Assembly (NCBI GenBank): GCA_037962975.1
Contig: CM075676.1
Span: forward strand, 94,620,001 to 94,684,000
Length of the DNA: 64,000 bases
DNA from: Clitoria ternatea
Lineage: Eukaryota; Streptophyta; Magnoliopsida; Fabales; Fabaceae
Direction of reading: 5' to 3'
Shown: positions 54,541-64,000 of the stretch, piece by piece
Layout of the letters: the number at the start of each line of letters is the position of its first letter
Position numbering within the stretch: position 1 is the stretch's first letter
Position numbers and translations under genes: made by a program
The notes under the pieces: model-generated
What the model was told of the DNA's origin: nothing
Database searches by the model: none
Seen by the model: only the letters and a program-made list of their open reading frames with translations

Positions 54541-56119
54541 CACCGAAAAGACTAATGCATTTGTTGGTATAGGTAGTACGAATTCATTTCTTTAAGCTAT
54601 CCTCGACTGTATAGTCCCATACCTATACAGTCTTTGGATCCCTCTCATTCTGGTATGTATTCGGTTCGTTCATGTGTCCCTCCCACTGGAAGCCTGCCAG
54701 GAGCCGCTCCTTGTCCGTGCCTATGCACCGGCGATCACTCCCCGCCCTCAACAGTGCCCGGGATGTCACATTCCCCGTTGGAAGCCTGCCAGGAGCCGCT
54801 CCTTGTCCGTGCCCATGCACCGGTGATCACTCCCCGCCCTCAACAGCGCCGGGATATCACAGATACCATACAGATATGCCATATGTTGCATACTGGAAAG
54901 AGAAAAACAACCACTTTATTATGTTAATGGTTATTACTCAAAGAAAACGTATGAAAAATGTTATGCCAATGTTGTCGGTGTAATAAGTGGCCCATAACTG
55001 TGGCCAGCTACTGAACATCCACAAACCCCACCACCAATTTTTAAGCGTAAACCCAGGAGGCCAAGGAAACTTAAGAGAAAGGATCCAATTGATGAGGACA
55101 ACCCTCACACATTAAGGAGATGTCTAGCATGATATCAGTGTAGAAACTGTGGGGAAACTAGCCACAACAAGTCTACATGCAAACACCTACCAAGACAAAC
55201 TAATGGAAGTAAACTATTTGTTCTTCATTGACACTATGTTTTGCATGCACCAATACTATTTTTTCTGTAAGAACCTGATCAGGAACCAAGAGGTGATGAC
55301 AATGCAACATCAGGTGCAACAGAACCAGGAGGTGCAACAGACCAACATGAGTCTGCAACAGTACCACTATCAGTTTTGTCAACTATTTCAATTGCTTCAA
55401 CTGTTGAATGGAGCTCAGTTTTGCCACCTGCAGCAAATGTCCCTCTCAAGAAGAAGATGGGAAGACCTCCAAAAAACCTAGATCAGCCTAGACTAGACAC
55501 ACCAATAGCTTCCATAAAGGAAAGAAGTAGATGAAGGGGAAGGGGAAGGGGAAGGGGGAGGCAGAGTTATGGTGGCAACCGAATCAGATAAACCCAGACT
55601 AGACACACTAACAACCTTCTGAAGTTGACATGGTGGCAACACAATCCAGTGTATTTTAACCCATGTAATTAGGATGACAATATGAGACAATTTGTGTAAA
55701 GTTAGTTTGTTTCATTTAGAGTTCAATGTTTAACATCTTTTAAGTACAATACCATGTTTCATTTTAACTTGGTGACTTGGATGAACAATTCAATTCCCAT
55801 CTTTAAGTACAATCTCATGTTTCATTTTATTAAAGTGTGGACCTGCAATAAGGCAATGTTTCTTTTTCATATTACTTATCTGCCATCTAAACACTATCAA
55901 AACATATTAATATAATAGTCATATGCAAAGACTTCAAAAGTTGGCATATCTGTTGATAGTTGAAAGTTACATTCACCAATACTGAACATGGTCTATGTGA
56001 AAAAACCCTAAACTCAAGGACACAAAACATTAATGATACATCAACATTGACATTTGTCGGCGCCTAATTCAATGAAAGAAGTTTTTCAAGGGCCTATTGC
56101 TATATTATCAGGGATTGGA

Positions 56120-56610
56120 AGTGCACTAAACCATATCTTCAACCCTTCACTGTAACCAACACCAGGGTGAGGAAGACAATGGCCCATGCTATTGCACACA
56201 ACCACATTAGCATGAAATTCATGTTTATGTATTCTTTTAATCTCTCTTCTAGCTTTACAACATTGTCCATGTCCTCGTAGAAAACTCCATTGCCATTGGT
56301 AGACAAGCTAGCACACCTTGGCTGGTTTGTTGCCCACTGTCAACTCATTCGAAATACCCACACGAGTTTTCGTTCAACACAAGGAATGGAGCAACTTCAA
56401 ACATCGGTTACCATAAAAAGCTAAATGAAATACAACAAACCCCAAACCCCAAACGAAAATACTCTGCTTACCATCCAATTAACATATCTGAAGAATATTC
56501 TACCAGGATTTTCTAGGCTCTTGGACACTAGTAGCAACACAAGTTCATTACATTTACACAGCTCTTAATTGGAGCCCTTGAAAATAACCAACTAGACCTT
56601 GCAGACATGG
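56120..56610 (-). pseudogene. GRF-type zinc-finger gene remnant inside the MULE
   Basis: On the minus strand about 56570-56470 reads CKCNELVLLLVSKSLENPGR followed by IFFRYVNW. This is the GRF zinc-finger pattern C-C...S-T-NPGR-FF-C, with the third Cys changed to Tyr. The exon ends at ATG/GTAAGC. The next block, about 56375-56320, reads NSCGYF and then VDS, the second half of the finger (GCGFF-W-D), broken by a stop. Downstream come a helical stretch (DNVVKLEERLKEYI) and a hydrophobic C-terminus (MLMWLCAIAWAIVFLTLVLV, about 56215-56150), which looks like a membrane anchor. Small GRF proteins with this layout are known in plants; the function is unknown. Frameshifts and stops show it is dead. 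Confidence 0.6.
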
Positions 56611-56711
56611 TAGACCTCATAGGGAAGAACACCTTTGCTTGAGCATCTTTTATGGTGTTGGGGTAGGAGGGGAGAAAAAAGGTTATCGTTAGGGCTCAGG
56701 GCTTAGAGTGC

Positions 56712-56952
56712 AGACATGAGGAAGAGGAAGCAAGAAACCTTTTTACTTTTTTTTTAAAAAAAAACTAACCCTCAATTCTTTAATATTGTAATTAACCTCA
56801 CTTAATCTTAAATAATCTTAATTAATTACCCATTCAATCCTACTCAACATTAAAAAAATCTGAGTTACATGCCACGTTACCTATTAAAAAATTATTCTAG
56901 AAGGTCGTTTCAAAATCCAGAATTTATTAAGGGCTAAATTTCCCCTTAAGTC
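56712..56952 (-). repeat. MULE right terminal inverted repeat
   Basis: Inverted copy of 50318-50655, from GACATGAGGAAGAGGAAGC to the terminal CTTAAGTC. It is shorter than its partner by about 95 bp. Confidence 0.9.
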
Positions 56953-57148
56953 ATATTTTAAATTCTCAAGAAATCTGCTGAAATAAATAAAAGTTGAAAA
57001 TATTGATATATAAAATTTTTTAAAATAGTTTTTTTGACTTATTTAATATTTTAGTTTAAAGCAAAAAAATATTAGGAAAAAATTGTGATCCATCAAGTTA
57101 GAGGACTGTTAGCTAGATACTTATATAACCTTCCATTATAATATTATA

Positions 57149-57418
57149 CTCGCTCTGTTTCATAATATAAAATAAAAAAGGAGTGTTTCATTGTATAAAC
57201 TCTTAATAAAGAAAATGAATATTTATTGTATTTTTTTACTTTATTCTTAAGCATTTACTATTTTTATGTTTGTGTAATTAATATTTGATAGTAGAATTTA
57301 ACTTTAAATAATAATAAATTTAGAAAATAAAATTTTCTTTTACACTATCAAGACAATAATTACTTTCTAAAACTATATGTCATTGTAAATAGGAGTTTAT
57401 AACATGAAATGAATGGAG
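57149..57418. mobile_element. Stowaway-like MITE, 270 bp
   Basis: The left end is CTCGCTCTGTTTCATAATAT and the reverse complement of the right end is CTCCATTCATTTCATGTTAT, a diverged version of the plant Stowaway end CTCCCTCCGTTTCA. TA flanks each side (57147-57148, 57419-57420), as for Tc1/mariner insertion. Confidence 0.75.
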
Positions 57419-57420
57419 TA

Positions 57421-60400
57421 ATAGTCTTAACTCTCTTTCCTTTAAAACTATTGTCATTAGTAAAAATTTACGACCTAGTTTTTTTTTTTCAATTATATCT
57501 TTCTTAGTGAATTCAAGATGTTTCATATATAAAAGCTGAAGATTAATCCTTTCGAGTCGTGAAATCATCGTAGTGGATTTTATTTTTCATAACAAATCTT
57601 TTTTATGCATGCAACAAGATTTGAACCCCCAACATGAACTCCTAACAAATCTTTTTTTTTTTCAAATAAATACTCAAATATTTCTCTCATTTATTAAATA
57701 TAGACTAATAATTATTCTTTTCTTCTATTACTTTTATCACCAGTTTTAAAAATGATTAAATTAGACTAGATAACATTAAATGGAATTTTATATAATTAAT
57801 ACACCATTTTTTAAATTGTCAACTTATGAAAAAAAATTGTTTCGGCATGTTTGTCTGTTTAAAATTCTAAGGAAACGTTGATTCATGTTTCTAATAATAT
57901 ATTTATATTAATCTTAAGAGTGTTAAAATAAGAAGACAAATAGTTATTTTATGAAAATTAACAAATAACTAACGGAAATGCTAAGAAGTGTTTTATGGAT
58001 ATTAATTAAGAAAACAAAAGTGAATTTTTTTATTAAAAATATCATTAAAGGATATTCACTCTGATTTTTAAATAATTTTTACATAATTTTTATTTTTTTA
58101 ACTTTTACTTCTTAAACAATACTTTTAAGACATTAGTAAAGATGACCCATAACTAATGCACACTAATTCAGAGTAGTAGTTGATTCATTTGATCTTATTA
58201 AAAACTCAGTTGTAATTTTAAAATCATACTTTTTAAGATTGTAATTAATGTGTCTTTTTATCCATTTATCTTCCTAAAACACTTTTTCTCTTTTTATACT
58301 TAATATCAATTTCTTAATTAATAACTTCTTGATTTAAATACAAGATGAAAGTATAATTTGTAAATAAACATTTAATTGTGTCTTAAAATCTTAAAATGAT
58401 AAATAATTTGGAACAAATTCAAATCCTTTAAAAGTCAAATAAAATGAAATGGAGGGAATATTAATTACTAATTACTAAAACAATACTTTCTCTTTCCATT
58501 TTAAAAGTTACTCACATCATATGGGTTGTTTAAAAATTGGGTAGGTAGATGAATAATGAAAATTTTAAATAAATTTTTACAAAAACTATATAAACTCACT
58601 TTTTAATGAATGTGACAGGAATTTTATGATGGAAAATATATAATTAAATACTCCTTTTTGCGGAGTACAACTATAACGATGGCAATCCTCGACATATTTA
58701 ATTTAGTTCAACAATTTCACCAATTTTTCCAACTTTTATTATCACACGAATATTTTAGTGACCAAAGTCAATCAGAATCTCAATTGTTACGGATGTCACA
58801 CAGTGAAGAATACCACCACCTACATTGCCGACTAATTTACATTGGAATTAACGTTGGAAATTGTTTTGTTTTTTTCTACTTTTTAAGATGTGGAAATCAG
58901 TTGATAAAATGGACAAACATAATTCCTTCTGGAATTAACTTTTATGAAAATAACATAAATTATATTTCTTTTGGTCTTTAATAAAATTAATTATATTTAG
59001 GATCAGAGACATATTAAACTTTCCATTCCCTCCATTGTTAAATCTTAAAAATTATTCCACTCCATTGAAATTATTTCTGAATTCATGCCTAAAACCAACA
59101 ACATTCACGTTTGAAATAACAAAATACAATGGTTTAAAATTTCTCCTCTCATTCTCTTTTCCTACTTTCCACCAATCCCATGTTAACAAGTGTTCTAATG
59201 TTATTATTTAAAAAATAACATTAGAATTTTTTTATTAAAAACTATGTAAAAATTACTTAAAAATCAATGTGAATATTAATGATATTTTTAAATATTTTTT
59301 CCTATTTTTACCTTAATTATTTCCCTTAAGATACCTGTTAACATATTTTATTTTATTTTTACAACAAAAAAAAAGTAAAACAACACAAGCTAAAATACCA
59401 GTATGTGTTATCATTTCTTGAATTCTAAACCGTCATAATACAATTTTTCAAAAAAATTATTCTTTTTACCCCTTAAAAAATGTCTCTCCTGAGGTAATCG
59501 GATTTTTGGGGTTTCTTTGATTTCTATTTTTATTTTGTTTTTATTTTATGATTTTAATTTTAATTATAAAATATTTTTTATTTTTAAAATTTATACATGA
59601 AAGATTGAAACTTTATTTATTTATTATATAAATTTTTAAAAACAAGAAACCAAACATACCTTTAGATTTTTCATATTAACTTTCTTTTTTTATACGTTCA
59701 AAATATTTTCAATTATTTCCTTTGAGCATGATATTTTCATTGCCTATTTTTTCAAATTATTATAATTTCAAATTTCCATGAAGGATGTAGAAGTAGCTAG
59801 AGAATTGTATGAAACACGAGGCCACCAAACTTGAGTGCACATGCCAGTAAGATGTGGCCCCTTCTTAGCCAATATTATGACTTTCTGCACTTCTCAAACT
59901 ATAAATACACTTCTCATTAGTCTTAATCCTTACCTAACCATCCCATGCTTTTCCAAAATTCCTAATTAGACATTTAATTATTTAACTGTTATGATTTTCT
60001 ATACATAGGATTGCATAGAATAATTATTTAAAATAGACTATTATATAAACAACTCTTCATTCACAAAATTTAAAATATAACCACAACAATCTAAAAATTA
60101 AAATTTCAAGTCACAAAAATACCTCAAATACAATAATATCTAAAAATTAATCCCTTCTAAATTTTAATAAAAATAGGCATAATATATAAGCGAAATACGT
60201 GAGATTTTTAAAAGTACAACAAAATATGTTTAAAACAAAATTTCTTATACACTATGATCTCACCCAAGAGTCCTTAATATCCATAAATAAAAAATATTTA
60301 AGGAATACAATTTACAAAACTTTATATCATAAATCTCAATTCCAATGGGGTATCAGATTATAAACTTGACATAAACAAAACAAGATATATGGTATATATC

Positions 60401-60500
60401 ATGAATTATATTCATAAAAATATATGCCGATATAGTGTAATTACTAATAATATAATAATCTTGATCATTAAATTCTGATCATAATTCAATTAATTTTTTT
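57421..60500. other. Long AT-rich intergenic region
   Basis: No domain-bearing ORF was found. MITE-like ends (GGAGGGAATA near 58452, TTCCATTCCCTCCATTG near 59020) suggest further decayed Stowaway copies whose partners I could not place. A 107-codon ORF at 58658-58981 has no recognisable feature. Confidence 0.35.
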
Positions 60501-60514
60501 TTGGAAAAGTAATT

Positions 60515-61425
60515 TTTTTTTTGGTCCGAAAATAAGGATACATTACATGAGATAAAGAAAGGCCCAAGGCCCATTACATGCATGTTGCAATTTGCAAGGC
60601 TACAAACAGAGAAGACTTAGCACAACAGGCCTGCTTGCATTCTTAGGAAAACCAAACAGGGAACCAGCAAATACAAATTCCCAAATTTGAACGGAATAGT
60701 AAGAAGGGAACCAGCGAAACAGGGAAGATCATGAAGCAAAATCAAAGCAAGGAGGGATATTACGCTTATCCTCAATCAAAGCTCTTCTTAAATTAAGTGG
60801 AGGTGAGCAACACCAATTTCTTCCAAGGGAATTAGTTCTTGCTAGCTGGGCAATCATATCTGCTGCAATATTGGCCTCCCTTCGAGCCCAAGTAAAGCCA
60901 CAAGATTCAAAAGCATGAGTCAGGTAATTGATGTCTTTCACAAGCGGATCAATTTCCTGAATTTGGGTTTCCCCTCTAAATGCCCTCACAAAGGTGAGAT
61001 TATCTGACTCCAAAATTACATTTTTGCAATCAAATTTTCGAGCCAAGATAACCGCTTCCCTGAGAGCCATACTTTCTGCTAAGAGAGCATTCGGAGCCCA
61101 AAAGGATGAGGATTGGCCATACTGGATGTCTCCATTATGGTCCCGAACAAGGATTCCAGAGGTTGCCTTCTGAGCTAGGTCTTTCCAGGAGGCGTCAACG
61201 TTGAACTTCAGTTTACCTAATGGGGGGGGTCTCCAGGATACCTTAAATGAAGGAGGTACCAAAGACTTTGTATTCTGATTATTACTATTTTTTATGAAGA
61301 ATTCATTGACATTTTGTTGTACCTGATGTAAAGCATGTAGTGGTTCTGGCTGAATTACTCTGAAAATATAATTATTCCTCATTTTCCAAATATTCCATAA
61401 GGTAAAAAACAATTTAGATAATAAA
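60515..61425 (-). mobile_element. 5'-truncated LINE insertion with 14-bp target duplication
   Basis: A 14-bp sequence, TTGGAAAAGTAATT, occurs at 60501-60514 and again at 61426-61439. The left copy is joined to a T-run (the poly(A) tail of a minus-strand element) and the reverse complement of GGTCCGAAAATAAGG. Between the duplications lies only the 3' end of a LINE, including its RNase H domain. Truncation at the 5' end, a poly(A) tail and a long target duplication together show target-primed reverse transcription. Confidence 0.92.
60729..61425 (-). pseudogene. RNase H (RVT_3) C-terminal domain of LINE ORF2, still open
   Basis: The open frame runs 237 codons if read from the non-ATG codon at 61442, but the first six codons lie in the target duplication, so this is a fragment of a longer ORF2. 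It starts with the end of the connector (FFTLWNIWKMRNNYIF). After a linker come KLKFNVDASWKD (first catalytic Asp, ~83), LLAESMALREA (Glu ~123), VILESDNLTFV (Asp ~147) and REANIAADMIAQLAR (Asp ~195), so all four acidic residues of the fold are kept. The domain degrades RNA in RNA-DNA hybrids during retrotransposition in plant LINEs. No start codon or promoter of its own is seen, so expression is unlikely. The clean frame suggests a fairly recent insertion. Confidence 0.85.
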
Positions 61426-61439
61426 TTGGAAAAGTAATT

Positions 61440-62411
61440 CAATTAATTTGAAATATCTGAGTCTAGAATGGGCCCAAATGGGTCATGTAAGGCCCACACA
61501 CACCTTTACTATTCTTGGGCCGTCAGCAGACATGCATGAAAATCAAAAAACAAGTTTTGCGAAAAACTAAGCCTAGCTTCTAGGGTCAATATTTGACCCG
61601 GTAAATTTCATCAATTCTGACCACCATAGACAACGAGACGAGAGGTAGTGGAGAAGAACCCAACCTTAAAATTTGTAAACACTTCCTAGAAATTCAGTTG
61701 AGTTGGTTAAATCTCGGTTTAACCAACCCAAAAGAAAATCATACAGTTTGGTTTTAGTTGGGCTGATCAAATCTCGGTTCGATCAACCAAAAAAAATCCT
61801 ACAGTGAAACAAAATTTTGATTGTTTTGAACGGCGTAAATGATCAATATTAACCTTTAGATCTTTTTATTTTTATAATTTTATTTCCCCAACTTCAAACC
61901 AAATGGACACATGGGTTTTAATCTAACCATGAAAGGTCACGATTATTGGTTCATATAAAGCATATCTGGATGCTAATCTCAAGCCCTCAACTAAATTCAC
62001 ATGGCAAACAATCAAACTTACCAGAAACCACCATGATTTTGGTGTAAAACTCACAACTAAATTCATATAACGGCGTGATGCATTAATTACATGGTTTTTA
62101 TTCCTAGCGAAGTAATGTATAAAAGCCCTCAATTGGATTTGCATATCAATGCTCCATTTTGATCAATTTCATATAAAACGATTTTAGAGTTCTTACGATT
62201 TTAAAAATGGAAACTGTAAAGTTCTCTCTTAATATTACATCAAACACTGTGATCTTTCGGTGAGATGTTCGTAAATGATAAAGGGACAAAATCTCCTAAT
62301 CAATTTTGAAAATGATACATAAAATATCAGAGTTTTTAATTTCATAATAAGAAACTGTGAACATTGCTTTCCTGATATTTCTTTTCCTTTTAGTTAAAAA
62401 ATATAAATAAA
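61440..62411. other. AT-rich intergenic region
   Basis: A ~45-bp segment of the form GTTGGTTAAATCTCGGTT is imperfectly repeated at about 61700 and 61758. No gene was recognised. Confidence 0.35.
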
Positions 62412-63170
62412 ATGTGAACTGGTCAGGTCCGGGGTCAAGGATCCGGACTGGGAACCAGACATAAAAGTTGGTGGTTTAAGTGTTTGTACATCGAGTCCGG
62501 TCTTGTTGTCCTGGAGATCCTTCACACCAAGCTTTCGCGTTGATGGGGCGAAAAGTGGTGTCATCTGTGAAGATTCTCCGACGCTCAAGTTAGTGGAGTG
62601 AATGAGAACTCAAAGAATACTTGAGCAATGCAATAATGTGAAAAAGAGTAAGAACAACGTAACCTTGCATGTGTATGAGAATATGCTATTTATAGGTGGA
62701 AAATGAATCGTTAGGTGCAAGTGGGCCAGGAGGCTCTGATGCCTTGTTCAGCGTATCATTCAGAGTAGTTCAATACTCAGTGTACGATCAAAAGTAGTTC
62801 AATGATTAGTGTACGATTCTGACACAGGAATGGGGAAGATCCACCTTTTCCCTATATCGCTCCTGTAGCTGTACTTTGCACCTTTTGACGGGTGACATAG
62901 ACACTTTTTGTTGTGCAGGGTATCAATCGTGATAAGCGGTAAAGCCACTGATCCTATCGTAGTATAGGTGAAAGGTTATGCGTAACAGAAAAATGAGAAC
63001 GGGTCAGGTTATCCGGTGTCCTAGGTGCTATCGTGGATAAACCGGTGAAGGGAGAGCTCCTAGCACGGTATTTTTATAGTCCGAATGTTGACCTGTGATA
63101 CCGGTTGACATTCCTGAACAGTCAAGATGACGTCTTAGTGTGGAGGCCAGTATCCAGACCGAATCAAAAT
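62412..63170 (-). repeat. LTR-like fragment, possible solo LTR
   Basis: On the minus strand a TATA-like CCTATAAATAGC (about 62697) is followed by CACTAACTTGAGCGTCGGAG (about 62605-62580), the R/U5 signature common in plant Gypsy LTRs. Its putative ends are TGATTCGGTC and CCAGTTCACA. No target duplication could be fixed, so the boundaries are tentative. Confidence 0.5.
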
Positions 63171-64000
63171 AAAAAAGAGAAAGTTTCAAAAATCAATAAT
63201 TTGGGTTCTCTTCTTTTATATATAAATAAAACATTTTCATTTTATTTTATTTTTATCTTTTTTCTTTCTTTTTGAGCAAAAGGGGAAAGTTAAGAACTCT
63301 TTTCTTAAATTTTTTAAAATTTTATTTTATTTCTTATTCTTCCTCATTTTTTCCTATGATTTCGGACTTTTATTCTCTCCAACACTCTACACTCCACCTC
63401 CACTTCACTCAGATCCCTAAAAACCAATCCTAAAACCTGGTTTGTATTTTCCATACAAACTTACCACATCTAGTTCTTAAAAGAGTGATCACAACATAAA
63501 AAAACAGGACAATGTGAAAGAGATAGAAGGACAGTACAATCAAAACAGAGGGATTTAGATTCAAAAGAACACCAAAAAAAACAAGAAAAACATCACCTTC
63601 CAAACCAACCCAATATCATCCCTCAAAAACCATAACCTCACCACCACAACCACCCACAGACCTCTCTCTTTCCCTCACCACTAGTATCTCTCCACCTCTT
63701 TTCCTCATCCCCCCTATTTCTCAATTGCATTGTCGCTGCCCCTCACCTTCGTATCTTCCTTTTTTTTCTTATTCTGTGTGAATGTGTGGGGAAGGGGGGA
63801 TTAGGTTTGATTTAAGTCTTATGTGGCCAATGAAGCCTTATGGGCTTAGGCTCATCCTAAAAAATAAAACAATCTTCCGTTTTCAAAGGTTATATATGTT
63901 TGTGTGTCAAACCATGAATAAGATGATAGTTGTCTTAATGGTAAGATTTGACCTCTCCTCATGTAGGTGACACAGGTTTGAAACCTAACATTCCACATTT
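63171..64000. other. Unassigned region at the right edge
   Basis: A/T-rich to about 63400, then strongly pyrimidine-rich (CTCTCTCTTTCCCTCACC; CCCCCCTATTTCTC) to about 63780. Such a leader could precede a gene lying beyond the window. The short ORF at 63782-63970 shows no domain. Confidence 0.3.

Larger units (their letters stand above)
53524..54861 (-). mobile_element. Cassandra-type TRIM, three LTRs and two internals
   Basis: The order along the plus strand is LTR 53524-54011 (488 bp), internal 54012-54081, LTR 54082-54293 (212 bp), internal 54294-54363, LTR 54364-54861 (498 bp). Read on the minus strand, each LTR runs TGTGACATCCCGG to GGGGCGTTACA. It is followed by a primer-binding site GTGGTATCAAAGCC (initiator Met-tRNA type) and a purine-rich GGCGGAAGCTGGTGGGCA before the next LTR. 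The outer LTRs contain a 5S-rRNA-like block, the mark of Cassandra elements. GATAC flanks the whole (53519-53523, 54862-54866), so the array is one insertion later expanded by LTR recombination. It has no coding capacity. Confidence 0.92.
50959..55650 (+). pseudogene. MUDR-type transposase pseudogene, interrupted by a TRIM
   Basis: Blocks in order: an N-terminal region ending DIDRWSYYECESLVRELSYS (50967-51155); acidic linker; MuDR DNA-binding-like segment (VRFRQAILKYNVHIGK, PYKCRVVC, GCLWLAF, about 51970-52110); MULE catalytic core at 52333-52770 with IEVDGCHLK (first Asp) and FILDQQKGLL (second Asp region), then HRYCVKHLHSNLKKKF at about 52880; KATYMK-AWESKL; a SWIM zinc-finger start CACEWW (about 53490); after the inserted TRIM, IPYRYA (54862-), where Cys and His of the SWIM motif have become Tyr; a CX2CX4HX4C knuckle (CRNCGETSHNKSTC, 55139-55180); and AT-hook-like KKKMGRPPKN with RGRGRGRGR. 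Many in-frame stops and frameshifts make it non-functional. Confidence 0.88.
50318..56952. mobile_element. Mutator-like element (MULE), 6635 bp including a nested TRIM
   Basis: The left end reads GGCTTAAGGGTAAATTTAGC; the right end, in reverse complement, reads GACTTAAGGGGAAATTTAGC. Homology continues through long terminal inverted repeats. A perfect 9-bp target duplication, ATATTTTAA, flanks it (50309-50317 and 56953-56961). Long inverted repeats plus a 9-bp duplication define Mutator elements. Inside are a MUDR-type transposase pseudogene (+) and a GRF zinc-finger pseudogene (-), converging. Both are damaged, so the copy is dead as an autonomous element. A Cassandra-type TRIM was later inserted into it. 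Confidence 0.95.

Noticed and set aside
53784..54983. Overlapping proline/serine-rich ORFs of 65-103 codons
   Set aside because: They lie in the GC-rich TRIM LTRs and exist in several frames at once; they are non-coding LTR sequence.
57600..57640. Possible tRNA-like TTTGAACCCCC segment
   Set aside because: No cloverleaf partner arms could be found around it.

Overview
This is nuclear genomic DNA of a flowering plant, most likely a eudicot. It is AT-rich, its genes have many GT-AG introns, and transposons make up most of the space between genes. The encoded cytochrome P450 reductase is of the plant class II (ATR2-like) type. A legume is my best guess, but nothing in the window proves it. There are no operons, CRISPR arrays or intact rRNA/tRNA genes.

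Three host genes can be supported. (1) A single-exon DUF688-type gene (+, 5603-6136). (2) A 16-exon coiled-coil gene (-, 8394-12330) encoding a 438-aa homologue of SSX2IP/ADIP (Msd1), a microtubule-nucleation anchoring factor. (3) An 18-exon, apparently intact NADPH-cytochrome P450 reductase gene (+, 44533-49490, 704 aa). For genes 2 and 3 every exon was joined by hand and the reading frame closes without a stop. They show no functional link to one another.

The rest is layered mobile DNA. From about 16.05 to 27.7 kb there is a decayed LINE on the minus strand. It was split by an 8.47-kb Helitron (17183-25648) that carries six 832-bp tandem units rich in CACTCGG and a promoter-intron-ORF gene for a coiled-coil protein. 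Removing the Helitron restores the LINE endonuclease frame to the base, which dates the order of events. From 50318 to 56952 lies a Mutator-like element (MULE) with long terminal inverted repeats and a perfect 9-bp target duplication. It holds a dead MUDR-type transposase and, on the opposite strand, a dead GRF zinc-finger gene. A Cassandra-type TRIM with 5S-rRNA-like LTRs has inserted into the transposase's SWIM motif, with a 5-bp target duplication. The TRIM has the form LTR-internal-LTR-internal-LTR. An unrelated gag-bearing element at 32385-34629 has the same three-LTR, two-internal form.

Other pieces: two diverged ~3-kb repeats in inverted orientation (1-3115 and 39560-42900); a 1287-bp solo LTR with a GTATT duplication (38160-39446); a 5'-truncated LINE 3' end with an open RNase H ORF and a 14-bp duplication (60515-61425); a second RNase H remnant (3785-4290); MITEs of Mutator, hAT, Tourist and Stowaway type; and two LTR-like fragments (36715-37290, 62412-63170). 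Remaining AT-rich stretches show nothing I can name.
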